From: Anaerolineaceae bacterium UBA4890
GTDB lineage: Bacteria > Chloroflexota > Anaerolineae > Anaerolineales > Anaerolineaceae
Assembly: GCA_002399085.1 (NCBI GenBank)
Contig: DHCY01000016.1
Coordinates: 54,416 to 118,415 of the forward strand
Reading direction: 5' to 3'
DNA: 64,000 nucleotides
A model generated the notes under the pieces. It saw only the letters and a program-made list of their open reading frames with translations, was not told where the DNA came from and did no database searches. Shown piece after piece: positions 51,394 through 59,867 of this stretch. Positions within the stretch are counted from its first letter, which is position 1. Each line of letters starts with the position of its first letter. Position numbers and translations under genes: made by a program.

Positions 51394-53899
51394 AGCGCAA
51401 TCCCTTCAAAAGAGCCAAGGCTTCGGATTTTCCACCATAACCCGGTTCGCCCACCGGACCAACACAGGCAGGGCAGCCTGATTGGCAGGGACAGCTTTGG
51501 ATCACTTCTATCGCTCTCTCAATCCAGGAATTTCGCAGATCATATAACTTCCTGGAAAGCCCGATCCCTCCCGGAATATTGTCGTAAACCAGAATGGCGG
51601 GGTTGGCATCGTTGAGAATGGAGCGGTTTTCAGAGAGCAGGGAAATATCTTCCCGGTCACACATGATCAGCAGGGGAGCGATGCTGCGCAAGGAATAAGC
51701 CGCCGCCGCCAACCCGCTGCGCACCATCACGCTGATTTCGGCTTTGTGGTGGCAGGAGGCGCACAACGTTACCAGGTTGGAAGCTTGGTTTGCCAGGGCG
51801 GGCTCCGCGAAGGTGCGGAAAGGTTGCACATGGTGAACATGCAATTCAGTAACCGGAAAGACTTTTCCGCAACTGCGGCAGGTGTAGCCATCGCGCAGGA
51901 GGATCTTCTGTCGCAATTTATCCCAACCCGCGCCGTAGATGTTCGGGTCGGAACCCCACAGGTGATTCTTGCGCAGTGTGTCTATCAGGCTGGGCGAGAT
52001 TCCCAGCCAAAAACCAGTGGTGTGCAGGTTTTGCGGGGGCAAGTCTATCTGACCCACGCCGAGCAGCTCGTTGCTCATCCAGCGTTTTTTCTGAAAGGTG
52101 GTGATCGAAATTTCGAGGTCCAGGCTGCCATAGTTAGCTGTGAAATTTTGATAGGGAACAGATGAAGTCAGTTTATAGTCGATAATGCGCGTATCAATCA
52201 CCGGAATCGTATAGTATTCTGATTGGCTGGGTTTAAGCAGGCAAACGCCATTCTCCAGGTTCAGCTCCAAAACCTCGTACATTTCGGCATCGTGCAAGTA
52301 AATGGCGTCTTTATGTACATACCAGCGAGCGGCATTGGCATCCACAGAGCCGATGAATTTGGTTTCATCACTATCACCAACGACATTCAGGCTGACTACG
52401 TTTGGCGTAGACGAACGCAGAGAAACTTCTGCAGCCGGGTAGCGGTCTGCCAGCCAGTAATACTCTTCACCCTGGCGGGTGATTGAGCCGGATTGTTCCA
52501 GCAGATCCAGAAACTGGGCGAGCTCTTCGGCGGTCATCGACCCGAAATTTTCAGTACTTGAGAAAGGCAGTTCGAAGGCAGCACAGCCAATGTGCTGCAG
52601 CAAAATTACCAGGTTTTGCGCGTCAATCAGCGCTTGCTCGGGGTTTTGGTCCACAAGGTATTCTGGGTGAGTTGCCAGGTATTGGTCCATGGCTTCGTTG
52701 GTCACGATCAGGATGCCCAAAGAGGGCTGCTGCTTGCGCCCTGCCCGTCCAATGCGCTGGCGGGCGGTGGCGATGGTACCCGGAAAACCAACCAAAATGA
52801 CCGCGTCGAGATCGCCGATATCCACACCAAGTTCGAGAGCTGAGGTTGAGAAGACAGCCTTGAGCGTGCCCGCTTTCAGTCCCTGTTCAATTTCACGACG
52901 TTCCGATTTGAGATAGCCGCTGCGATATCCGCGCACGTTTTCACGCTCATTGAAGGGCAGCCGGTTGCGCAGGTAGGTAAGCAGCATTTCGACCGTGCGG
53001 CGTGTGCGCGCGAAAACCAGCGATTGGTGTTCGTACTTCATCAGTTTTTGGGTGAAAATCACGCCGAAATCAATGCTGCTCTTGCGAATGCCCAGTTTTT
53101 CATCCACGAAGGGAGGGTTATAAACCAGAAAATGGGCAGGACCCCTGGGCGAACCGTCGTGCTCGATCAGGTGTATTTTTTGCTCAATCAGGTTTGTGGC
53201 GAGCTCTTCGGGATTGCCAATGGTGGCTGAAGTCAGCACAAACTGCGGATAGGCATTGTAAAAAGCACAAACGCGCTTCAATCTGCGCACCAGGTTGGCG
53301 AAATGCGAACCAAAAACACCCCGGTAGAGATGCATTTCATCGATCACCACATAGCGAAGCTTGGCAAAAAAGCGTGCCCAATTGGTGTGATGCGGAAGGA
53401 TGCCCTGGTGGAGCATGTCGGGGTTGGTTAGTAGAATTGTTGTCGATTTGCGTATAGCGGAACGTTGACCACTGGGAGTATCGCCGTCGTAGATGGCTGG
53501 TTTGCTGGCTTCTCCAGGCAAAAGCTTTGCATATTCCGAAAAGGTTTTATGCTGGTCATTGGTCAACGCTTTGGTCGGAAACAGAAGCAAGGCGGTCGCA
53601 CCAGGCTGAAGCAATTGCGCGTTCAGGATGGGGATGCTGTAACACAAGCTTTTACCGCTGGAAGTGCCAGTTGAAACGACGATATTCTCGCCATCATCCA
53701 GCCGTCTGATTGCCTCTGCCTGGTGGGAATACAAGGAAGTGATACCCGTTTTATTCAAAATGTCCTTGAGGGCTGGCTGTATGGAGGATGGAAATGGTTC
53801 GAAAACGGCTTCACGGGCTGGAGTCAATTGACGAAAAGCAATATTATCGGCAAATTCTGCTTCGTTCAGCCAGTTTTCAAGAGTTTGAGTTATATCCAT
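51386..53899 (-). CDS. mrfA: MrfA-like DEAD/DEAH helicase with internal HNH domain
   Basis: 837 residues. Superfamily 2 helicase: STGTSSGKSLCYSIP (Walker A), VIDEMHLYRG (Walker B), TSATIGN, and RIGRAGRKQQPS (motif VI). The C-terminus carries the CPCQSGCPACVG cysteines of MrfA proteins. Around residues 650-715 there is an HNH nuclease-like insert: LLRDGYTCRSCGKVF, LHVHHVQPF, NLVTLCASCHHKAE. The His-His, Asn and His positions look intact. MrfA unwinds DNA 3'-5' in adduct repair; the HNH domain is an addition not in the Bacillus protein as I know it. Confidence 0.88.
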   Translation of the reverse strand: MDITQTLENWLNEAEFADNIAFRQLTPAREAVFEPFPSSIQPALKDILNKTGITSLYSHQAEAIRRLDDGENIVVSTGTSSGKSLCYSIPILNAQLLQPGATALLLFPTKALTNDQHKTFSEYAKLLPGEASKPAIYDGDTPSGQRSAIRKSTTILLTNPDMLHQGILPHHTNWARFFAKLRYVVIDEMHLYRGVFGSHFANLVRRLKRVCAFYNAYPQFVLTSATIGNPEELATNLIEQKIHLIEHDGSPRGPAHFLVYNPPFVDEKLGIRKSSIDFGVIFTQKLMKYEHQSLVFARTRRTVEMLLTYLRNRLPFNERENVRGYRSGYLKSERREIEQGLKAGTLKAVFSTSALELGVDIGDLDAVILVGFPGTIATARQRIGRAGRKQQPSLGILIVTNEAMDQYLATHPEYLVDQNPEQALIDAQNLVILLQHIGCAAFELPFSSTENFGSMTAEELAQFLDLLEQSGSITRQGEEYYWLADRYPAAEVSLRSSTPNVVSLNVVGDSDETKFIGSVDANAARWYVHKDAIYLHDAEMYEVLELNLENGVCLLKPSQSEYYTIPVIDTRIIDYKLTSSVPYQNFTANYGSLDLEISITTFQKKRWMSNELLGVGQIDLPPQNLHTTGFWLGISPSLIDTLRKNHLWGSDPNIYGAGWDKLRQKILLRDGYTCRSCGKVFPVTELHVHHVQPFRTFAEPALANQASNLVTLCASCHHKAEISVMVRSGLAAAAYSLRSIAPLLIMCDREDISLLSENRSILNDANPAILVYDNIPGGIGLSRKLYDLRNSWIERAIEVIQSCPCQSGCPACVGPVGEPGYGGKSEALALLKGLRYG

Positions 53900-53920
53900 C
53901 TTGAAATCTACAAGGTGAAA

Positions 53921-54745
53921 TTATTTCTTCTTTGACGCTGAGCGTACCAGGAAGTCCATAATCGGATAGATCCAGTTGCCCAAGCTGGTACCGGCAAAGT
54001 ACATGATCTTGGCTTCAAAACCGGGCACAATCGCATACTTGCCATGAGCCGCAGCTTTTAATGTATATTGAGCCACCCAATCGGGACTGATCGGCTTGGC
54101 AGCACCTGATATCGCCCTGGTTTCCTCGGGTTTATACTGGTTCTCGCTTGCCAGTTGGGGCGTGTCGGTATCGGGCGGATATAAAACCGAGACCCGAATG
54201 CCCTTGGGTTTCATTTCCGAGCGCAAGGCATCGCTGAAACCTTTGACGGCAAACTTGGCACCGCAATATGCCGTATAGCCAAAGATGCCAATAACGCCAG
54301 CTATTGAAGAGACGTTAATTATGTGACCCGAACCGCGTTCAATCATTCCAGGTAAAAGTAGTTTAACTGTGTTGACTGTGCCGTGATAATCGATATCCAT
54401 AGTCCAGCGAAAAACCTCTGCCGGCAGTTCCTGCACGTAACCAGGGCGTGCGACGCCGGCACAATTGATCAGGATATCAGGGAGGGCGTGATTGCGCATG
54501 TATTTGCCATACAAGACATCCAGAGTTGTTTCATCAGTGACATCCACTGGTACGATTTTGACCTTAGCCTTTGGATACTTTTCAAGAATGGCAGTTTTCG
54601 CTATTTTCAGGTTCTCATAATCCCGTGCCAGCAGGATGATGTGTGCGTCCATTTGAACCAGGGCTTTGGCGATGGCAAAACCGATACCGCTTGACCCGCC
54701 AGTGATCAAGACGGATTTTCCCCGATAGTAATCGGAAACTTTCAT
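53921..54745 (-). CDS. SDR reductase resembling 3-ketodihydrosphingosine reductase
   Basis: 274 residues from ATG 54745. Rossmann loop LITGGSSGIGFAIAK, catalytic Ser/Tyr/Lys (INVSSIAG; YTAYCGAKFAVKGF), and LYPPDTDTPQLASENQYKPEET, a segment typical of the 3-ketosphinganine reductase group. It also has a C-terminal hydrophobic stretch. It may reduce a keto lipid; sphingolipid synthesis would also need serine palmitoyltransferase, not in this window. ATG overlaps the fmdB stop. Confidence 0.78.
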   Translation of the reverse strand: MKVSDYYRGKSVLITGGSSGIGFAIAKALVQMDAHIILLARDYENLKIAKTAILEKYPKAKVKIVPVDVTDETTLDVLYGKYMRNHALPDILINCAGVARPGYVQELPAEVFRWTMDIDYHGTVNTVKLLLPGMIERGSGHIINVSSIAGVIGIFGYTAYCGAKFAVKGFSDALRSEMKPKGIRVSVLYPPDTDTPQLASENQYKPEETRAISGAAKPISPDWVAQYTLKAAAHGKYAIVPGFEAKIMYFAGTSLGNWIYPIMDFLVRSASKKK

Positions 54746-54966
54746 TAGCTTCCGCAGCTCGAGCAGTTGCCTGATGCGCACGACCCGCAACTGCTGCCAC
54801 CCCCAAGGCTTGAACCAGCACTAAAGGCATTCACAACCGATACCAGGCGCTGGACTTGATTTGAACCGCAGGATTGGCATTCGGTTTGCGCGTCAGCTTG
54901 TGAAAAAGAGCGAAGTAATTCAAATTTTTTTCCGCACTCCTGACAGTGATATTCGTATATTGGCAT
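54745..54966 (-). CDS. FmdB-type zinc ribbon protein
   Basis: 73 residues. MPIYEYHCQECGKKFELLRSF is the standard FmdB start; CxxC pairs at CQEC and CQSC form one ribbon. The C-terminal tail is Ser/Gly/Cys-rich (GSCASGNCSSCGS), adding five Cys. Role uncertain (proposed regulator in methanogens). Coupled to the SDR gene by a TAATG overlap. Confidence 0.88.
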   Translation of the reverse strand: MPIYEYHCQECGKKFELLRSFSQADAQTECQSCGSNQVQRLVSVVNAFSAGSSLGGGSSCGSCASGNCSSCGS

Positions 54967-54975
54967 ATTTCCTTC

Positions 54976-55992
54976 TTAACTATATTGCTTTCTGATCGAT
55001 GGGATCAGGTATTCTTCGAAAGCACGGGTTTGATCGTAATCCGGCTGCCAGCCCCAGTCACGCCGGGCAGCACTGTCATCTGTATCCGCGGGCCAGGTGT
55101 CCACAATGCCCTGGCGTTTTTTATCCGGGACGAAATTAATCTTCGCCTCGGGGAAAGCCGCGAGGGTAATGTCGAAAATTTCCTGGGCGGTAGGGTTGAA
55201 GCTGGTGACGTTGTAAACATCCTGACTCAATTTTTCACCATCCGCTTCCTGGAGCATGATCAGCGATTTGATCGCATCGGGCATAACCATGAAGGGCAAG
55301 ACCGCGTCAGGGCGAACAAAACAGTTATATTCAACACCTTTGGCAGCCGCGTGCAGCATTTCGGGACCGTAATCGCTGGTACCACCGGTGGGGATTGTCT
55401 GGGCGCTGATCAGCCCAGGGAAGCGCAGGCAGCGGAAGTCGACCGAGATTTCCGGGTTGTAATCTGATGCTAGCTGGCGGTAATAGCGGCTATAGTAGCG
55501 CCCCAAATTTTCGCAATACAACTTGTTGCAGCCGTACATTGTTGTCGGCTCGGTATATTGGTTTTCGCGAACCTTACCAACACGCATCTTTTCTTCAATA
55601 GAAGGGAGCCCGTAGGCGGCGATCGAGCTCGGGTAAATGAACTTAACCGGCTGACCCTGCCATTTGGCTTGTTCCACCGCCAAACGGAGCAGGTTCAGGG
55701 TGCCTTCTACGTTGATCTTGTGGGCAGTCTCGGGATTGTATTCTGCCTTTGTCGAGAGGATCGAGGCAAGGTGATAAATTGTCCTGATTTTGTGCTCAAC
55801 AACCAACCTGCCCAGTAACAACTGGTCAAGGATATCTCCGACCAAATAATGAGCAACCTTGGAACGCAGCTCTTTATCCAGGGGGTTTAGGTCGAGAGCT
55901 ACAATGGTGTAATCATGTTCTGCAAGGTAATCGATCAAACCATGACCGATCTCTCCGTTTGCACCAGTGATCAAAACGACATCTTCTCGCAT
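54976..55992 (-). CDS. NAD-dependent epimerase/L-threonine dehydrogenase-like protein
   Basis: 338 residues. Extended SDR: LITGANGEIGHGLIDYL (NAD loop), YHLASILS, IYPSSIAAYG, YGCNKLYCENLGRYY (catalytic Tyr/Lys) and TGGTSDYGPEMLHAA. The last block and length resemble the SDR-type L-threonine 3-dehydrogenases; a UDP-sugar epimerase is the alternative. It stands 9 bases upstream of fmdB, in the same minus-strand direction. Confidence 0.82.
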   Translation of the reverse strand: MREDVVLITGANGEIGHGLIDYLAEHDYTIVALDLNPLDKELRSKVAHYLVGDILDQLLLGRLVVEHKIRTIYHLASILSTKAEYNPETAHKINVEGTLNLLRLAVEQAKWQGQPVKFIYPSSIAAYGLPSIEEKMRVGKVRENQYTEPTTMYGCNKLYCENLGRYYSRYYRQLASDYNPEISVDFRCLRFPGLISAQTIPTGGTSDYGPEMLHAAAKGVEYNCFVRPDAVLPFMVMPDAIKSLIMLQEADGEKLSQDVYNVTSFNPTAQEIFDITLAAFPEAKINFVPDKKRQGIVDTWPADTDDSAARRDWGWQPDYDQTRAFEEYLIPSIRKQYS

Positions 55993-56001
55993 TATCTCTC
56001 C

Positions 56002-56718
56002 TTAAGAAATATTTTTTTTGATTGGGAAACTAACATACTCACGGCGAATGTTGCGGGTTGTGGCTGGTGAGACTTTCAGGACAACTACAGTCATATCATC
56101 ACGCGGTTGGTCGCTATCGTGACCGATTGCTTGATTCAACAGGTTGTCAGCAACATCCTGAACGCTGGGCTCATCGTTGTCATCATCATAAATTGCGCCA
56201 AGGGCGGTAAGCAAGTCAATCTTATTGTCGTTATAGATGCCGGCGTTCTCTACACCTTCCGAGAGAAGTATAAAAGTTTGCCCCAATTGGAACTCGAACT
56301 GGTAGACCATCGGGTCATAACGGCGGGATTCGGCATCCTGAGAGAGGGGAAGGAAATGGCTTTCGCCCTCTTCATAAATAAGTATGGGCACCGGGTTGTT
56401 CTTGGTGATAACAATCGTGTTCGATTGCAGGTCACATGAAATGATCGAAATATTCACATTGGCGATCTCGCGGTGTTCATCGCGGATGCGCTGAAGAACA
56501 ACACGTGCAGATGCACCGTCAGGTACGCCTTCGCCAATCAGGTTCAATACTGAGTGCACCGCTTTCATGGTGACGCCTTTTGAGCGGCTGCCGCCCAGCG
56601 TGCCTTCTGCCATTACAATCGAGACACCACCGTTGGGTCGTTCAATGATCTCAACTTTGTTACCTTCCTCGTTGGAGGAGAATTTGTCGATCTTTGCGAT
56701 CGCAGCTTGGATTTCCAT
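56002..56718 (-). CDS. PP2C/SpoIIE-like phosphatase with altered metal site
   Basis: 238 residues. The fold is visible: VSIVMAEGTLGG, HSVLNLIGEGVPDGASARVVL, TFILLSEGVENAG and RDDMTVVVLKV. In active members the first and third blocks carry Asp (ADG; SDG); here they read AEG and SEG. One Asp pair (DD) remains at the end. Activity may be weak or lost, perhaps a regulator or binding protein. Last of the run upstream of the epimerase gene. Confidence 0.75.
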   Translation of the reverse strand: MEIQAAIAKIDKFSSNEEGNKVEIIERPNGGVSIVMAEGTLGGSRSKGVTMKAVHSVLNLIGEGVPDGASARVVLQRIRDEHREIANVNISIISCDLQSNTIVITKNNPVPILIYEEGESHFLPLSQDAESRRYDPMVYQFEFQLGQTFILLSEGVENAGIYNDNKIDLLTALGAIYDDDNDEPSVQDVADNLLNQAIGHDSDQPRDDMTVVVLKVSPATTRNIRREYVSFPIKKNIS

Positions 56719-56795
56719 GCCTTACATTCTAAACCAAAAATCCAAACCCCAAAGGAATCCCGCCTATTACGGTAAAATAGTGCCAGGAATCCAAT

Positions 56796-58670
56796 ATGAA
56801 CCAGACTAACTTTAAAAAATCAATCCTCATTTTCTTTGCTCTGATATGGCTTTCTGGCTGTATCGCCACTCCACCAGGCAATTCCAACGCTCAAACGGGC
56901 TCGTGCAATAAGGTAGACCAGCTGGCAATCAGCCAGGTGCAAGGCGCTGGTCACCGTTCACCATATGATGGAAAAGAAGTCCGCTGCGTCCCGGGAATTG
57001 TCACGGCAATCGATGGCGGCGGTTTCTACATGCAGTCCCAAACGCCAGATGACGATCCGTCAACCTCGGAAGGGGTCTATGTGGACTTGCTGGCGTTTGC
57101 CTCGGTCAAGGTTGGGGATGAAGTTTTGATCATGACAGCTGAGGTGCGCGAGTATAACCCGGCTGGGTTGGGCGAGAACTCCCTGACCAGAACCAGCCTG
57201 CGCGCAAGCAAGGTTGAAGTGTTGGGCAGTGGAAATCCACTGCCGGCTCCAGTCTTGCTCGGTGAAGGCGGAAGAACGATCCCTGATCGTGTAATTGAAA
57301 ATGACGTGCAGGGCTATGTCGGACGTAGTATGGCGAAATTCGATCCTGAAGAGGATGGTATGGATTTCTTCGAGAGTCTGGAGGGCATGCGCGTCCAGGT
57401 CAACGATGCCGTCGCGGTCAGTTCGATCAACTCCTACAACGAGGTGACCGTCGTTGCCGATAACGGGAAAAATGTCAGTGGCATGAGCCCTGCTGGTTTG
57501 CTTTTGCTGGCTGAAGATGACCCAAACCCAGAGCGTATTATGCTGGATGATAAGTTTATCCGCATGCCTGCCGTTTCCGTTGGGGATATCTTTACCCAGC
57601 CGATTATTGGCATAGTGGATTACGATTTTGGCAATTACAGGATCCTGCCCACAGAAAAATTGGTTTTCGAGAGCATGGGATTAGTCGATGAGATCACTGA
57701 CGTCCAGCCGCCTGAATTGAAACCTTCGCAGATTTCAGTGGTCAGTCTGAATATGCTTAATTACAGCCATTCAGAATCTCCCGAACGAACCGAAGGTTTT
57801 GCCAGCATGATCATCGAGCAATTAGACTCGCCGGACATCCTGGTGCTGCAGGAAGTGATGGATGACGATGGTCGTCTTGATTCTGACGTTGTTAGTGCCG
57901 ACCAGAATCTGAGCAGCCTTAGAGAGACGATTGAGGCAAAGGGCGGTCCGGTTTACCAATGGTTCAATATCAACCCTGAACGAAATACTGACGGAGGGGT
58001 AGATGGAGGAAACATCAGGGTTGTGATCATGTTCCGTATGGATCGAGGCTTGCGATTTCTCTCGGCATTACCAGGAACAAGCGGGGATGAGGTGGGTTTG
58101 ACCGGTGAGGGAGTAAACCTGGCGCTAACAAATAACCCGGGTTTGATCTGGCCTAATAATTCCGCCTTCAGGCAGAGCCGAAAACCGATCATTGCCCAGT
58201 TCCAATTTCAGGAACAAAACTTCTTTGTCATTGGCGCACACTTCAACTCAAAAGGTCCGGATGGTCCCTTATATGGAGACCAGCAGCCGCCCATTCTGGT
58301 AAGCGAAACGCAGCGGATTGCCCAGGCTAAAGCCGTTAATGGTTTTGTGAAAGACATCCTGGAGCGTGACCCGCAGGCAAAAATTTTGGTTGCTGGTGAT
58401 CTGAACGACTTCCCCTGGAGCGAGCCGCTTCGTACCCTGGCAGGCACACAGCTTGCCAATCTGTTTGACACAATTGACCGCCAGCAATGGGTCACTTACA
58501 TCCATGAAGGCAACGCGCAGGTGATGGACCAAATGCTGCTTTCTGATTCGTTTATGCAGAACCTGTACGAGTTCAGACCGCTCAATATCAACTCGGTCCT
58601 GCCTGCAGACCAGCAGCTCAGTGATCACGATCCGGTTTTGCTCGTACTCGACTTCAATTACTATGAATAG
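56796..58670 (+). CDS. Extracellular endonuclease/exonuclease/phosphatase-family lipoprotein
   Basis: 624 residues. Lipobox LSGC at about residue 22. An N-terminal OB-like domain (VRCVPGIVTAIDGGGFYMQSQ) precedes the EEP domain from about 310: VVSLNMLNYS, ILVLQEVMDDDG, VIGAHFNSKG, ILVAGDLNDFPWSE and LSDHDPVLLV give the catalytic Asn, Glu, His, Asp-Asn and Asp-His. This architecture is that of secreted nucleases such as NucH/ExeM, which degrade extracellular DNA for nutrient use. Confidence 0.9.
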   Translation: MNQTNFKKSILIFFALIWLSGCIATPPGNSNAQTGSCNKVDQLAISQVQGAGHRSPYDGKEVRCVPGIVTAIDGGGFYMQSQTPDDDPSTSEGVYVDLLAFASVKVGDEVLIMTAEVREYNPAGLGENSLTRTSLRASKVEVLGSGNPLPAPVLLGEGGRTIPDRVIENDVQGYVGRSMAKFDPEEDGMDFFESLEGMRVQVNDAVAVSSINSYNEVTVVADNGKNVSGMSPAGLLLLAEDDPNPERIMLDDKFIRMPAVSVGDIFTQPIIGIVDYDFGNYRILPTEKLVFESMGLVDEITDVQPPELKPSQISVVSLNMLNYSHSESPERTEGFASMIIEQLDSPDILVLQEVMDDDGRLDSDVVSADQNLSSLRETIEAKGGPVYQWFNINPERNTDGGVDGGNIRVVIMFRMDRGLRFLSALPGTSGDEVGLTGEGVNLALTNNPGLIWPNNSAFRQSRKPIIAQFQFQEQNFFVIGAHFNSKGPDGPLYGDQQPPILVSETQRIAQAKAVNGFVKDILERDPQAKILVAGDLNDFPWSEPLRTLAGTQLANLFDTIDRQQWVTYIHEGNAQVMDQMLLSDSFMQNLYEFRPLNINSVLPADQQLSDHDPVLLVLDFNYYE

Positions 58671-59745
58671 AAGAATAGTTTTCCTTATTGACACAGTTAT
58701 CCTTTTAATAATATCGCTAATTGCGTGTAGCCGTAGGGATTTAAGTGCGAGTTTGGTCACTCCTACAGACGATTTGGTGGTTGAAGATGCGCTGGTTGCC
58801 AGGTTGGAGGAGTATGAGGTGGTGGAAATACCGCTTCCTGGTGAGCAGGCTTGGGAAGTGATGGAATATTCCGGGTTGGGTTGGTGGCAGGACGAATTAG
58901 TCTTGCTCCCGCAATATCCCGACGGCATCGATGGAAACGGTGTTGGTCAACTTTACGCCATTTCAGGAAAATTGGTGCGAGCTTTCGCGCAGGACCCTGA
59001 AACAGAGATCATTGTTGATCCGATCGTTTTCGACGATGCTGGTCTTTCGGAAGAATTGGCAGGATTTGAAGGTTTTGAGGCGATCGTTTTTATTGACAAC
59101 GCTGCTTATCTCACAATCGAGACCAGCGGGGGTAACCCGATGAAGGCTTTTGCTGTCCGAGGTGAGGTACACAGTGCAGAAGGCAAGATTGTACAAATAA
59201 CCCTTGAAAAATCCAGTTTGCTGGAATTGCCAGTTCAAAACAACAGCCGCAATGCCAGTTACGAAGCCCTGACCAGCGACGGCGAGTTCATTTATGCTTT
59301 CTATGAGCAAAACGGGACGGAGCAAAACGACGCTCCTTTTGCGGTCAGGCTGGATACAGACCTGTCCGAGATGACGCAGATACCAATTGAGGCAATCAAT
59401 TTCCGCTTGACTGACGCCACTGAAACGGATGGAAACGGTAATTTCTGGATGATCAATTACTTCTTTCCGGGAGATACTCACCTGGCAGTAGAGGAAGACT
59501 ACCTCTCAGACCGATATGGCTTGGGCGATAGCCACCTTGAAAACCGACCAGTGGAGCGCCTGGTTGAATTCCAACTGGGCGCCGATGGCTTCACCCTGGT
59601 TGATCAACCCCCGATCTACCTGGAACTCATGGACAGAAATGTAGCCAGGAATTGGGAAGGGTTGGCTGCGCTTGGAGAGGATGGATTTTTGTTGATTACG
59701 GACAAATTTCCGGGTTCGATCCTTGCTTACCTCAAAATAAAGTAA
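58663..59745 (+). CDS. Secreted lipoprotein of unknown function
   Basis: 360 residues from ATG 58663, overlapping the nuclease stop. Lipobox LIAC near residue 20. The mature part is all-beta (GLGWWQDELVLLPQYPDGIDG; TETDGNGNFWMINYFFPGD) and acidic, with a repetitive strand pattern like a propeller (esterase-like phytase-type), but no catalytic motif is clear. It may partner the nuclease. Confidence 0.7.
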   Translation: MNRRIVFLIDTVILLIISLIACSRRDLSASLVTPTDDLVVEDALVARLEEYEVVEIPLPGEQAWEVMEYSGLGWWQDELVLLPQYPDGIDGNGVGQLYAISGKLVRAFAQDPETEIIVDPIVFDDAGLSEELAGFEGFEAIVFIDNAAYLTIETSGGNPMKAFAVRGEVHSAEGKIVQITLEKSSLLELPVQNNSRNASYEALTSDGEFIYAFYEQNGTEQNDAPFAVRLDTDLSEMTQIPIEAINFRLTDATETDGNGNFWMINYFFPGDTHLAVEEDYLSDRYGLGDSHLENRPVERLVEFQLGADGFTLVDQPPIYLELMDRNVARNWEGLAALGEDGFLLITDKFPGSILAYLKIK

Positions 59746-59816
59746 AATTCATCCAGGAACAACCTGGGTTAAGCTCAATTTTAAGAAGATTTAACAGAAT
59801 TACTGGTATCATTGTT

Positions 59817-59822
59817 TATAAT
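59817..59822 (+). promoter_or_regulatory. Possible -10 box before the sugar ABC operon
   Basis: TATAAT 46 bases before the permease start codon. The best -35 (TTAACA at 59791) is 20 bp away, so the call is weak. Confidence 0.35.
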
Positions 59823-59867
59823 GTATTTTTGGATGATCAATGAGGATATGGAAGAGAGGAGTTCTCT

